Shown piece after piece: positions 1-9,564 of a DNA stretch of 64,000 nucleotides (the first letter of the stretch is position 1; every line of letters begins with the position of its first letter). The notes under the pieces were generated by a model. It was not told the origin of the DNA. It saw only the letters and a program-made list of their open reading frames with translations, and did not search any database. This DNA is from Mycobacteroides chelonae. GTDB taxonomy: Bacteria; Actinomycetota; Actinomycetes; Mycobacteriales; Mycobacteriaceae. The DNA lies in assembly GCA_014204435.1 (NCBI GenBank), contig JACHLF010000012.1, forward strand, positions 32,791 through 96,790, read 5' to 3'. A program made the position numbers and the translations under genes.

Positions 1-781
1 GGTGATCGCATGTCGAACGCAACCACATCTCCATGCGCTCCTCGTCGTCATTCCACAACGCGACGTGTTCAAAGGTGTCAAGGTCGAAATCTGCGTCGAG
101 TTCACGATTGATCACGGCCAGCACGTTGCGGTTGAAGGCGGCGGTGACACCGGTACTGTCATCATAGGCACGCACCAGCCGTGCGGAGTCCTTGACCAAA
201 TCCGTACCCAACAAGAGCATTTCACCCGGTCGCAGCGTGGACGCGACATCGGCCAGGAAGCGTGCCCGCGGATGCGTGGTCAGATTCCCGATCGTGGACC
301 CGAGGAAGGCCACCAGGCGCCGGCCGTCCCGGGGAATCTGCCCGAGGTCCTTCTCGAAGTCACCGCATACGGCACGAACCCGCATTCCGGGATACTCCGC
401 GACCAGCGCATCTCCCGCCGCACGCAGCACCCCGGAGTCCACATCGAAAGGAATGAAGGTGCCGGGGCCCAACGCATCCAGCAGCATCCGGGTCTTCTCG
501 GAGGTGCCGCTGCCCAACTCCACCAAGGTGTCGGCTCCGGAGACCGCCGCGATATCGGCGGCGTGCACGCGCAGCAGGCCCGCCTCGGTACGTGTGGGGT
601 AGTACTCCGGGAGTCGAGTGATCTCGTCGAACAGATCACTACCCACCTCGTCGTAAAACCATTTAGGGGGAATCGATTTCGCCCCTGCCGTCAACCCTTG
701 CCGCACATCGCGCCGTAGCGCTGCCGCTGCCGCACCGGAAGCCAGGTGATTCTCGAAAGTCAGGGCAGACAATGGAGTCAT
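1..781 (-). CDS. egtD: Histidine N-alpha-methyltransferase EgtD (3' end cut by window edge)
   Basis: EgtD uses S-adenosylmethionine to trimethylate histidine to hercynine, the first committed step of ergothioneine synthesis in the cytosol. I translated the minus strand from ATG at 781. It begins MTPLSALTFE, has PPKWFYDEVGS near residue 38 and a SAM-binding ELGSGTSEKT segment near residue 88, then FLGSTIGN, all typical of the family. About 260 of the usual 320 or so residues are present and the C-terminus lies outside the window. The start codon overlaps the egtC stop by four bases (ATGA), so the two genes are translationally coupled at the end of an egtA-egtB-egtC-egtD operon. egtE would be expected beyond the left edge. 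Confidence 0.95.
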   Translation of the reverse strand, partial: MTPLSALTFENHLASGAAAAALRRDVRQGLTAGAKSIPPKWFYDEVGSDLFDEITRLPEYYPTRTEAGLLRVHAADIAAVSGADTLVELGSGTSEKTRMLLDALGPGTFIPFDVDSGVLRAAGDALVAEYPGMRVRAVCGDFEKDLGQIPRDGRRLVAFLGSTIGNLTTHPRARFLADVASTLRPGEMLLLGTDLVKDSARLVRAYDDSTGVTAAFNRNVLAVINRELDADFDLDTFEHVALWNDDEERMEMWLRSTCDH

Positions 782-1458
782 AATCCTTCTACTTCCACCT
801 TCCCCTCGCGTACCCGGACCAATTGCCGGTCCGGGATGTCGACCCAGGACGGGTCGTCGTCGTACGGTTCACTCGCCACCACCACACCGTCGGCGGCCTC
901 CAAAATCGACAGGGTGTCACCCCAGGTCGTGGCGATCAACTCATGTCCGTTGGCCACCAGAATGTTCAGTCGAGCCCCCGGATCGGCAGCACCGATCTGT
1001 CGCACCGTCTCCCCCAGATTCTCCGCCCCGGAGACGAATATGCGTGCCGCCAGGACCGCACTGTCCACCACGGATTCGGCGCCGAACACCTCGCCCACAG
1101 CGACACGATCGACGATTCCATTGTGCGACAACATCCATGTCCCGTCCGTGAACGGCGCGGCCGCCGACTCGTCGATGGGCATCCCGACGCTGGCCGATCG
1201 GACCGCGGCCACGACGCATCCGCTGCGCAGCGCGGGAGCCACCGAGGCAAAGGACGCATCGCCCCACAGTGGCCGCGCACTACGCCACCGGCGCGGTGCC
1301 CCGTCGGCGAAGAATCCGGCACCCCATCCGTCGGCGTTCACCCGGCCATGTTTTTGGCGCCGTGGCGAATACGACTGCACCAAGAGGCCGTGCGGCGGGT
1401 CGAGCATCAGCGATGCCAAGCTCCGAGGCTCACCCAGCCAGCCCAGATGACGACACAT
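778..1458 (-). CDS. egtC: Gamma-glutamyl-hercynylcysteine sulfoxide hydrolase EgtC
   Basis: EgtC removes the gamma-glutamyl group from the sulfoxide conjugate made by EgtB, acting as a class II (Ntn-type) glutamine amidohydrolase. The start at 1458 gives MCRHLGWLGEP, placing the catalytic cysteine at residue 2 as this family needs after Met removal. The open frame extends 44 codons further upstream but those codons lie inside egtB. SHNGIVD and SEPYDDDPSW are further amidotransferase signatures. The protein is 226 residues, normal for the family. It sits one base after the egtB stop and overlaps egtD by ATGA. Confidence 0.96.
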   Translation of the reverse strand: MCRHLGWLGEPRSLASLMLDPPHGLLVQSYSPRRQKHGRVNADGWGAGFFADGAPRRWRSARPLWGDASFASVAPALRSGCVVAAVRSASVGMPIDESAAAPFTDGTWMLSHNGIVDRVAVGEVFGAESVVDSAVLAARIFVSGAENLGETVRQIGAADPGARLNILVANGHELIATTWGDTLSILEAADGVVVASEPYDDDPSWVDIPDRQLVRVREGKVEVEGL

Positions 1459-1459
1459 G

Positions 1460-2755
1460 CTAGACGTCCCAGGCCAGACGCAGGCCACTGAAGATTTGTC
1501 GCCGGATCGGGTGATCCCAGTTACGAAAGCTGGGCCGCATGATCGACGGCGCCACCGCCCAGGAGCCGCCGCGCAGCACGCGGTAGTCACCGGCCCCGGA
1601 ACCCTCGAAAAACGGCTCGCTGTACTGCTGGTAGATCATCGGGGTGAAACCGGGCCAGGGCCGCAGCGGAGACGTCGTCCACTCCCACACATCACCGAGC
1701 ATCTGCTCGGCGCCGTAGGCCGACGCGGACTTCGGATAGGCGCCCACTGGGGCGGGCCTCAATGCGCCACCACCAAGATTGGCCAGGTCTCGACTCGGGG
1801 AATCCGAGCCCCACGGGAAGCGCCGTCGCGCACCAATTTCCGGGTCCCACACGCAGGCCTTCTCCCACTCGGACTCGGTCGGCAGCCGCGCACCCGCCCA
1901 GGATGCGTACGCCTGCGCCTCGTGAAAGGTGACATGTTGCACCGGCTCGTCGGGCATGATCTCCAGCTCACGCCCGAACCGTGTGAGCGTTCCACCGTCG
2001 TTCCAGAACATGGGCGCCGTCAGGTTCTCCGCACATCGGTGCCTCCACCCGACCTCGGTCCAGAATTCCTGGCGCCGGTAGCCGTCATCGGCGATGAAAG
2101 CCGACCATTCAGCGTTAGTTACTGGGACCGTACCGATCCGGAAACTCTTGAGGTGCACGGTGTGTGCCGGTCGTTCGTTGTCGAGCGAGAACGGCTCGTC
2201 GACCGGATCGACGCCGAGAACGAACGGACCCTCGGGCACCAGTACAGAGGTTCCCGCTACGCCGGACCTCCCCGATGGCAACGCTTCGACGTGCTCCAAC
2301 AGCGCTGCGCCGCGGCGAATCGACAAGGCCTGCAACATGGTTTCGTCGTGTTGATTCTCATGACTCAACACCATGGCGTAGGTGAATTCGTCCGCGCGCG
2401 CGGAACCATCGGAGGGCAACGCCTCCAACCGATCCAAAACCCTGCCGCGTACTTCGTGGCAGAAGGAGCGCGCCTGTGCCGGGGACAGCAGCGGCAGTTG
2501 CACCCTGCTGGCCCGGGTATGACGGAACGCGTCGTACAGCGACTCGATCTCGCCGGGCAGCATCCCCGGTTTGCGTGGATCTCCGCCGCGCAGCAGCCAC
2601 AGTTCTTCCTGCTGTCCGATATGTGCGAGGTCCCACACCAGCGGGCTCATCAGCGGGTCGTACTGACGATGCAGTTCGGTATCGTCATGGTCGGTGATCG
2701 TCAGCGTGCGCACGCGCGTGGCCTCCAGGTCGCGCGCCAACTCTTCCCGGTTCAT
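1460..2755 (-). CDS. egtB: Hercynine oxygenase EgtB (sulfoxide synthase)
   Basis: EgtB is a non-haem iron oxygenase that joins hercynine and gamma-glutamylcysteine through a sulfoxide bond. The 431-residue protein has an N-terminal DinB-like helical domain with WDLAHIG and an iron-ligand segment SHENQHDET, followed by a formylglycine-generating-enzyme-like domain (FRIGTVPVTNAEW, ARLPTESEWEKA, GDVWEWTTS, VLRGGSWAV). The chosen start, ATG at 2755, overlaps the egtA stop by four bases. Upstream in-frame codons are inside egtA and have no family similarity. Position two of the ergothioneine operon. Confidence 0.96.
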   Translation of the reverse strand: MNREELARDLEATRVRTLTITDHDDTELHRQYDPLMSPLVWDLAHIGQQEELWLLRGGDPRKPGMLPGEIESLYDAFRHTRASRVQLPLLSPAQARSFCHEVRGRVLDRLEALPSDGSARADEFTYAMVLSHENQHDETMLQALSIRRGAALLEHVEALPSGRSGVAGTSVLVPEGPFVLGVDPVDEPFSLDNERPAHTVHLKSFRIGTVPVTNAEWSAFIADDGYRRQEFWTEVGWRHRCAENLTAPMFWNDGGTLTRFGRELEIMPDEPVQHVTFHEAQAYASWAGARLPTESEWEKACVWDPEIGARRRFPWGSDSPSRDLANLGGGALRPAPVGAYPKSASAYGAEQMLGDVWEWTTSPLRPWPGFTPMIYQQYSEPFFEGSGAGDYRVLRGGSWAVAPSIMRPSFRNWDHPIRRQIFSGLRLAWDV

Positions 2756-3990
2756 TGTGATGCTCCCGAGAATGCCTTCTCCACACCGTATTCCGCGACA
2801 TTGTCGATGAAATCGTCTGCCGGACATCGGCCTTGTTCGACACGCTCCAGCAGGAATGCCATGTCCGCCGCCAACTCTGGCGGCGCCACCGCACAGGCCT
2901 CCGACACCAGGCGGTGCCCGGCCGCATGCAGGGCAGGATCTTCCAGACCGATCCGGGCCGCCACATCCCACGCCTCGCCGACCGGTTCCACCGCCTCCGC
3001 GGCGATGTCGGAGACGCGCACATCGTCGAGCGCGGCAACCGCAGTGAAGGCCAGCGCGGGCCACCACCAATCGGGCGCGGCGTCCAAGTACCGCAACTCC
3101 AGCCAGCGGCGAGGCCGGACCGGCGGGAACAACGTGGTCAGGTGGTAGTCGAGGTCTTCTGTGGTCGGAGCACGCCCACCGAGAGGTACGGACCCGTCGG
3201 CCCAGGATTGGAACGGCACATGGGTGACAACCGCATCCGAGCCTTCCTCGTTTCGCACCAACATCACGGGTGCTCGCAGGGCATATCTGACCCAGGATTC
3301 CGTCGGGTCACTGCCGATCTCGACCGGGGCGCAGCGCCCCGGATCCAGGTTGTCCCAAATCCACTGCCGGGTGTTCCGATGGCCGGTGCGGCGCCCTGCG
3401 AGCATCGGCGAGGAGGCCGACAGCGCCGCCATGGTCGGACCGATCTGCTGCGCCAGCGCGAATCTGTCCCGCCATTGGCCCGGCGCCCCGGCCTGCATGT
3501 TGACCTGCAGCGAGGCCGTACAGGTCATCATCTGCAGCGCGGTCTCGCCGAACCCGAGAGCACCGAAATGGCTGGCCATCGCCGCATACCGGGCTCCGGG
3601 ATTGACACGCTCGGGTGTGCGCAACGGATCGGTGCCCAGGTTGGCAAGCGCGACCCCGGCGGCGCGATACGTCGAGGTCAGGATCGAGTGGTCGGCCCGC
3701 ATCGAGGAGATCGCCGAACATACGTCGGCGTGCGGCGGACCGGAAAGCTCAACGGCGCCGCCGGGCTCGAACGTGATCGCGCTGGAACCGGGGAGATCGG
3801 GAACCGAATGCGCGATCTCACCCAGTCGATTCCAGGTAACCCTGCGATGGGGGACCGCCAGCTCGACGGTGTGGGATTCCAACTCCAGGCCCACCGTGCC
3901 TACCTGTGCGTCGACGAAGGCCTGCCGAGCAATGTGCTCGGCAGCCTCGTCCGCGTTCGACAGTGTCTCCACTGTCGAAGTGGTGGCCAT
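2752..3990 (-). CDS. egtA: Glutamate-cysteine ligase EgtA
   Basis: EgtA makes gamma-glutamylcysteine from glutamate and cysteine with ATP, providing the sulfur donor for EgtB. The 412-residue frame contains GLELESHTVEL near residue 34, ITFEPGGAVELSGPP near residue 73 and MTCTASLQVNMQ in the centre, the conserved segments of the GCS2-type ligases of actinobacteria (the genus orthologue is also called gshA). It is the first gene of the operon. A GGAGAG ribosome binding site lies about six bases before ATG at 3990. The short gap to the SDR gene behind it leaves the promoter in about 35 to 100 bases upstream. Confidence 0.95.
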   Translation of the reverse strand: MATTSTVETLSNADEAAEHIARQAFVDAQVGTVGLELESHTVELAVPHRRVTWNRLGEIAHSVPDLPGSSAITFEPGGAVELSGPPHADVCSAISSMRADHSILTSTYRAAGVALANLGTDPLRTPERVNPGARYAAMASHFGALGFGETALQMMTCTASLQVNMQAGAPGQWRDRFALAQQIGPTMAALSASSPMLAGRRTGHRNTRQWIWDNLDPGRCAPVEIGSDPTESWVRYALRAPVMLVRNEEGSDAVVTHVPFQSWADGSVPLGGRAPTTEDLDYHLTTLFPPVRPRRWLELRYLDAAPDWWWPALAFTAVAALDDVRVSDIAAEAVEPVGEAWDVAARIGLEDPALHAAGHRLVSEACAVAPPELAADMAFLLERVEQGRCPADDFIDNVAEYGVEKAFSGASQ

Positions 3991-4025
3991 CTCTCCAATG
4001 TTCCATAGGCCACCGACAAGTACCG

Positions 4026-4805
<780 letters not shown>

Positions 4806-4817
4806 GAGCCGCACCAT

Positions 4818-4831
4818 AACCGATCGGTTGG
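4818..4831. promoter_or_regulatory. Palindromic operator shared by two divergent promoters
   Basis: AACCGATCGGTT (4818-4829) is a perfect 12-base palindrome and continues as AACCGATCGGTTGG. It touches the TATGGT -10 of the minus-strand SDR gene (4813-4818). It also covers the start of a TTGGTT -35 (4828-4833) that is 17 bases before a TAGGCT -10 (4851-4856) serving the plus-strand gene at 4865. A near copy, AACCGACTGGTTGG, occurs at 32909-32922 in front of another lipid-type operon. A TetR-family repressor is the likely ligand, by inference. Confidence 0.6.
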
Positions 4832-4864
4832 TTGGGAGATCGAGGCCCCATAGGCTTTGTACCC

Positions 4865-5305
4865 GTGACCGATGACCGACTCGCCATCCAAGATCTCGTC
4901 GCCCGATATGCCCGTGCGGCGGACCGCCGTGACATCGATGCCCTGGTCGCGCTGTTCTCCGCCGACGCCGAGCTGGTGCGCCCGCCGGCACTGCTACGCG
5001 AGGGCGATGCGGCGGCCCTGCAGGGCTGCGAGGCCATCGCGGATTCGATCGTCACAGCGCTCAAGCCGCTGCACGCGACGTATCACCTCATCGGGCAACA
5101 GACCGCGGACGTCGACGGCGACACCGCCAGGGGCGAGGTCTACTGCATGGCGCATCACATCTACCTCCGCGGCGACGAGTACCGCGATAACACGATGGCC
5201 GTGCGGTATCTCGACGACTACGAGCGTGGACCCGCAGGATGGGTTTTCACCCGCCGCGAACCCGTGGTGGTCTTCAGCGAAGACCGGCCAGTTCGAGTCG
5301 GGTAG
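4865..5305 (+). CDS. NTF2-like/SnoaL-like domain protein
   Basis: A 146-residue protein starting at GTG 4865: TDDRLAIQDLVARYARAADRRDIDALVALF, then a short cone-shaped fold with HHIYLRGD. This is the typical opening of SnoaL-like (NTF2 superfamily) proteins, which include small dehydratases, isomerases and ligand-binding proteins. The substrate cannot be read from sequence. The promoter TTGGTT-17-TAGGCT lies eight bases before GTG, suggesting a leaderless mRNA. The shared operator at 4818 with the SDR gene suggests both act in the same lipid-type pathway. Its 3' end overlaps the convergent oxidoreductase gene by 32 bases. Confidence 0.8.
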   Translation: MTDDRLAIQDLVARYARAADRRDIDALVALFSADAELVRPPALLREGDAAALQGCEAIADSIVTALKPLHATYHLIGQQTADVDGDTARGEVYCMAHHIYLRGDEYRDNTMAVRYLDDYERGPAGWVFTRREPVVVFSEDRPVRVG

Positions 5306-6161
5306 CGCACTGGGCCATCTCGTCGAGCACGGCCTCGAGCGTGGTGGCGCGTCGCGACGCGGAGAGCAGCACGCGTCCCGCACCCGTCTGTTCAGCGTGA
5401 TCCAGTGCCGCACGGTCCACCCGATGCAGACCATGCCCGAGCACAAGATCAACGCTCGCGGGATCACGGCCGGCATCGGCCGCTGCCGCTCGCATGACGC
5501 CGACCGCGGCCGTCAGGTCCTCACCGGCCAGACCCAGCGGCTGGAATCCGCTTCCCAATCGCCCGGCCCGCCGTGCCGCCGCCTTGCTATGTCCGCCGAT
5601 GTACAGCGGAATACCCTGCAATTGAGCAGGTTTGGGGTATGAGTAGGCGTTCTGGAACCGGTAGAACTCCCCGTCATACGCGGCGGGGCCGTCGGCCGAC
5701 CACAGCGCCCGCATCACCGCGATGGCTTCGTCGGTGGCCCGGCCCCGACGATCGAAGTCACCGCCGCACGCCTCGACCTCCTCACGCATCCATCCGACGC
5801 CGAGGCAGATCCGCAACCGCCCACGACTCAACCGGTCCAACGTGGCCAGGCGTTTGGCCAGCACCACCGGGTGGTGGTCGGGGAGCACCAGCACGCCGGT
5901 GGACAGCCCGAGCGTCGTGGTCGCACCAGCGACGAAGGCCAGCAGCTCAAGCGGGTCGGGGATGTCGACGTCATCGGGCAGATGAGACTGCCCAGTCGGC
6001 GAGTAGGGATAGACGCTCTGCGTGTCCGCGATGACGACGGCATGCTCCACCACGGAAATCTCGCTGAATCCCAGCTGCTCTGCGGCACGAGCGAATTCAA
6101 GGATCTTGTCAGGCTCCGCGGTCACCCCGAGTTCTACCGGAGCCACAACACCGATCTGCAC
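5274..6161 (-). CDS. LLM-class F420-dependent oxidoreductase
   Basis: A 295-residue luciferase-like monooxygenase-family protein: IGVVAPVELG at the start, EFARAAEQLGFSEISVVEH, LSTGVLVLPDHHPVVLAKRLATLDRLS, RLRICLGVGW and IPLYIGGHSKAAARRAGR. In mycobacteria such proteins usually bind F420 and reduce or oxidise small organic substrates, but FMN use cannot be excluded. The GTG at 6161 is preferred because homology starts there; the open frame runs on to 6227. No functional partner is evident. It diverges from the sugar-transporter operon with an 84-base gap, and its 3' end overlaps the NTF2-like gene. Confidence 0.85.
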   Translation of the reverse strand: MQIGVVAPVELGVTAEPDKILEFARAAEQLGFSEISVVEHAVVIADTQSVYPYSPTGQSHLPDDVDIPDPLELLAFVAGATTTLGLSTGVLVLPDHHPVVLAKRLATLDRLSRGRLRICLGVGWMREEVEACGGDFDRRGRATDEAIAVMRALWSADGPAAYDGEFYRFQNAYSYPKPAQLQGIPLYIGGHSKAAARRAGRLGSGFQPLGLAGEDLTAAVGVMRAAAADAGRDPASVDLVLGHGLHRVDRAALDHAEQTGAGRVLLSASRRATTLEAVLDEMAQCATRLELAGLR

Positions 6162-6245
6162 ATCCACCTCCCGTGAACCTGTACCCGCCGCGCTCTCGGT
6201 TCCAATCTTCTTCACGCAGGCGCTCATCAGTGTCTAATACGTGGG

Positions 6246-7640
6246 ATGAGTCTGATCACCGACCTCCGGTCGACGTCGCGTCTGGGCGTAATGGTGGCCG
6301 TAACCGCCGCGGCAGTGGGAGTCATCTACGGCTATGACTCCTCGAACATTGCCGGAGCCCTGTTGTTCCTCACCGAAGACCTGCACCTGTCCACCCAGGA
6401 TCAACAAGTGGCCGCCACCGCGGTGGTGATCGGCCAGATCGTGGGTGCGCTCATCGGTGGGCCGCTGTCCAACCGAATCGGCCGCAAACGGTCAATGGTG
6501 TTGGTGACAGCTACATTTGGCTTGTTCTCGCTGTTATCGGCGCTCGCCGTGGACCTGAGCACCCTGGTCGCCGCCCGATTCCTGCTCGGCCTGACAGTAG
6601 GCATCTCGGTGGTGGTGGTCCCGGTATTCGTCGCCGAGTCCTCCCCCACCAAAATCCGCGGCTCGATGCTGGTGCTCTACCAGCTGGCCTGCGTGACGGG
6701 GATCATCGCCGGATATCTCATCGCCTGGGCATTGGCATCCACCGGCAGTTGGCGGTTGATGCTGGGCTTGGCCGCCATCCCAGCCGTGCTGGTGCTGATC
6801 GCGTTGCGCAAGCTTCCCGATACCGCACGCTGGTACATGATGCGTGGTGATCGTGCGCGGGCGCGCGAAATCCTCGCCACGGTGGATCCCGACATCGACG
6901 TCGAGCACGAGCTCGACGAGATCGCCGACGCGCTACAGGCCGAAGGCGGCGGCTCCGTGCTGGCACGGCTCAAGGAGATGGGCACTGCGCCCTACAGCAG
7001 AGCGACCTTCTTCGTTGTCGGCCTTGGGTTCTTCATCCAAGTCACCGGCATCAACGCCGTGGTCTACTATGGTCCCCGCATCTTCGAGGCGATGGGCATG
7101 TCGGGTTACTTCGCCAAGCTCGGTCTGCCGGCACTTGTTCAGGTGGCAGCACTGCTGGCGGTGTTCATCTCGATGTCCACCATCGACCGGATGGGCCGCC
7201 GACCCATCCTCATGATCGGTATCAGCATCATGATCGTTGCCGACGCTCTGCTGGTCGGCGTATTCGCGGTCGGCGGATCATCATTCGGTGGCGTGCTGAC
7301 GGTTCTCGGGTTCCTTGGAATCGTGCTCATCGCGGTCGGCTTCACCTTCGGATTCGGGTCGCTGGTGTGGGTGTACGCCGGGGAGAGTTTCCCGGCGCGG
7401 CTGCGCTCCTACGGGGCCAGTGCCATGCTGACGTCCGACCTGGTGGCCAACGCCGTTGTCTCCATGTACTTCCTGACGCTGTTGACAACGCTCGGCGGTG
7501 TCGCGGCCTTCGGGTTCTTCGGAATCCTCGCCCTGGTGGCCCTCGTGTTCGTCTACCTATTGGCCCCGGAGACCAAGGGGCGCAATCTTGAGGAGATCCG
7601 GCACTTCTGGGAAAGCGGGGGCAAGTGGCCCGAGACGTGA
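6246..7640 (+). CDS. MFS sugar porter-family transporter
   Basis: A 464-residue, twelve-helix major facilitator with sugar-porter signatures: GYDSSNIAGALLF in helix 1, NRIGRKRSMV after helix 2, ARFLLGLTVGISVVVVPVFVAE, a central cytoplasmic stretch, DRMGRRPIL in the second half and a PETKGRNLEEI tail. It probably imports a sugar by proton symport. It is the first gene of a tight operon with a BadF-type kinase, a SIS-domain protein and NagA, so N-acetylglucosamine or a related amino sugar is the likely cargo (inference from context). The next gene overlaps its end by 16 bases. Confidence 0.9.
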   Translation: MSLITDLRSTSRLGVMVAVTAAAVGVIYGYDSSNIAGALLFLTEDLHLSTQDQQVAATAVVIGQIVGALIGGPLSNRIGRKRSMVLVTATFGLFSLLSALAVDLSTLVAARFLLGLTVGISVVVVPVFVAESSPTKIRGSMLVLYQLACVTGIIAGYLIAWALASTGSWRLMLGLAAIPAVLVLIALRKLPDTARWYMMRGDRARAREILATVDPDIDVEHELDEIADALQAEGGGSVLARLKEMGTAPYSRATFFVVGLGFFIQVTGINAVVYYGPRIFEAMGMSGYFAKLGLPALVQVAALLAVFISMSTIDRMGRRPILMIGISIMIVADALLVGVFAVGGSSFGGVLTVLGFLGIVLIAVGFTFGFGSLVWVYAGESFPARLRSYGASAMLTSDLVANAVVSMYFLTLLTTLGGVAAFGFFGILALVALVFVYLLAPETKGRNLEEIRHFWESGGKWPET

Positions 7641-8527
7641 TAGTCGGGATCGACATCGGCGGATCCAAGACCCGCGCGCTGGCCGTCGCGAACGGCAAAG
7701 TGATCGGCGAGGCACTGGCCGGCAGCGCGAACCTTCAATCGGTGACCGAGGCACAAGCGAAAACCGCTTTCGCCGAGATCTTTTCCGCACTGAACCGGGA
7801 CGACATCTCCCGAGTGAGCGCCGGATCCGCCGGCGTGGACACCGCAGCGGGAGCGCAGACCCTTGTCCGGCTGCTGCGACCGCATGCGCCGCACGCCGAC
7901 ATCACCGCCGTGCACGACACGCAGCTGATCCTGGCGGCCGGCGGTTTGTCCGCGGGTATAGCCGTGATCTCCGGTACCGGGTCCGTGGCGTGGGGAAAGC
8001 GCGCCGACGGCACCACCGCGCGAGTCGGCGGTTGGGGATACCTACTGGGGGATGACGGCAGCGGCTACGGGGTATCGAGATCTGCTGTGCGGCACGCGCT
8101 CTCTTTGTGTGACCGGGGCGATCCCCCCGATGCTCTCTCGCGGAAATTCACATCCGAATGCGGTGTGACCGAGCCCGCTCAACTGCTCGACCATTTCTAT
8201 GCCCACTCCGAGCGGCGGTACTGGGCCAAGATGGCAGGGCTCGTTTTCGACCTCGCCGCGACCGGGGACGAGGCCGCGCAGGTGATCACCAGGAAAACAG
8301 CCATCGACTTGGCCGCATTGATCGAGGGTGTCTGCCTACGATTGGGTCCTGGGCTGCCGGTGGTGCTCGGCGGTGGCCTGCTGGTCAACCAACCGAGCCT
8401 GGTCGCCGATATCATCGAGGGAACACGCGCCACAGGTGTTGCGGATATCTCTGTGCTGCAACGTGAACCGGTGTTCGGAGCATTGGCCCTGGCCGGGGTC
8501 GACGTCGAGGAATTGGAGAGGGCATGA
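7625..8527 (+). CDS. N-acetylglucosamine kinase-like, BadF/BadG/BcrA/BcrD ATPase family
   Basis: A 300-residue ASKHA-fold kinase: VIVGIDIGGSKTRALAV is the phosphate-1 motif, AVISGTGSVAWG the phosphate-2 motif, RVGGWGYLLGDDGSGYGVSR the BadF-type signature, and PVVLGGGLLVNQPSL the adenosine motif. Eukaryotic and bacterial members phosphorylate N-acetylglucosamine at C6. Context supports this: it follows a sugar porter and precedes an isomerase/deaminase-type SIS protein and a deacetylase. Its GTG start lies 16 bases inside the transporter gene, and its stop overlaps the next start by ATGA. Confidence 0.87.
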   Translation: MARDVIVGIDIGGSKTRALAVANGKVIGEALAGSANLQSVTEAQAKTAFAEIFSALNRDDISRVSAGSAGVDTAAGAQTLVRLLRPHAPHADITAVHDTQLILAAGGLSAGIAVISGTGSVAWGKRADGTTARVGGWGYLLGDDGSGYGVSRSAVRHALSLCDRGDPPDALSRKFTSECGVTEPAQLLDHFYAHSERRYWAKMAGLVFDLAATGDEAAQVITRKTAIDLAALIEGVCLRLGPGLPVVLGGGLLVNQPSLVADIIEGTRATGVADISVLQREPVFGALALAGVDVEELERA

Positions 8528-9555
8528 CCGCGGGAACGCATATGGCTGATGAGATCCGCCAACAGCCGACCGTATGGGGTCGGTTGCTCTCCGACGGCCG
8601 GTCCGCGATCGCGGAAGTGGCGGCCAAGATCATCGAGTACCAGCCCCGTTTCGTGCTCTTCGTCGCGCGCGGGACCAGCGACCACGCCGCGTTGTACGGC
8701 AAGTACCTCACCGAGATCATCTGGCAGATCCCCGCCGGACTGGCCTCGCCCTCGACCATGACGACCTACGGTGCACGGCCGAGCCTTTCGGGTGTACTGG
8801 TGATCGGTGTCAGTCAATCGGGCGGTTCCCCAGACCTAGTGCAGACGCTTTCCGTGGCACGCCAGCAGGGCGCCCTCACAGTCGCGGTGACCAACGCGGC
8901 GCGGTCTCCGCTGGCGACAGCGGCCGAACACCATGTGGACATACTCGCCGGCCCCGAACTCGCCGTTGCCGCCACCAAGTCGTATACCGCGCAACTACTG
9001 GCGCTGTACCTTCTGCTCACCGATGTGGCGGGCCGCGACAACACCGCGGCCGACCTGCTGCCGGAGCGCGGACAGGAGGTCCTGCACAGCGCCGTCGTGC
9101 AGCAGCTGGCCACCCGCTACCGCTTTGCCTCGCGCCTGGTCACCACCGGACGCGGCTACTCCTACCCGACGGCACGCGAGTCCGCGCTCAAGCTGATGGA
9201 GACGAGTTATCTTTCTGCTCAAGCATTCTCGGGTGCGGATCTGCTGCACGGGCCGCTGGCGATGGTCGATACGCAGGTGCCGGTGATCGCGATCGTGCCC
9301 GACGGAGTCGGTGGCCGGGCCATGAACGATGTGCTGCACCGGCTGGCCGGCCGCGGCGCCGACGTATGTTGTATCGGATCGGCGGATGCGGTGGCAGCCA
9401 CGGGATTGGGCGTGACGCTCGAACCCACGCTTGAAGAGCTTTCCCCAATGCTCGCCATCATTCCGCTGCAGCTTCTTGCCATCCAGCTGGCGATCGGGCG
9501 TGGCGAAAACCCCGATGTGCCACGTGGTTTGTCCAAGGTGACCGAGACACTGTGA
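8524..9555 (+). CDS. SIS-domain protein, glucosamine-6-phosphate deaminase/isomerase-like
   Basis: A 343-residue protein with two SIS domains and no glutaminase domain. The first has ARGTSDHAALYGKY and VIGVSQSGGSPDLVQTL, the second GRGYSYPTARESALKLMET and FSGADLLHGPLAMV, as in the sugar-isomerase half of GlmS. Stand-alone proteins of this kind (NagB-II, AgaS, FrlB types) deaminate or deglycate amino-sugar phosphates. In this operon it would convert glucosamine-6-phosphate to fructose-6-phosphate plus ammonia, completing the route into glycolysis (inference). Starts at ATG 8524, overlapping the kinase stop. Confidence 0.85.
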   Translation: MTAGTHMADEIRQQPTVWGRLLSDGRSAIAEVAAKIIEYQPRFVLFVARGTSDHAALYGKYLTEIIWQIPAGLASPSTMTTYGARPSLSGVLVIGVSQSGGSPDLVQTLSVARQQGALTVAVTNAARSPLATAAEHHVDILAGPELAVAATKSYTAQLLALYLLLTDVAGRDNTAADLLPERGQEVLHSAVVQQLATRYRFASRLVTTGRGYSYPTARESALKLMETSYLSAQAFSGADLLHGPLAMVDTQVPVIAIVPDGVGGRAMNDVLHRLAGRGADVCCIGSADAVAATGLGVTLEPTLEELSPMLAIIPLQLLAIQLAIGRGENPDVPRGLSKVTETL

Positions 9556-9564
9556 GACCCTGAC

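Noticed and set aside
2833..4008. A 391-codon plus-strand frame over egtA
   Set aside because: Antisense to the clear EgtA and without domain features.
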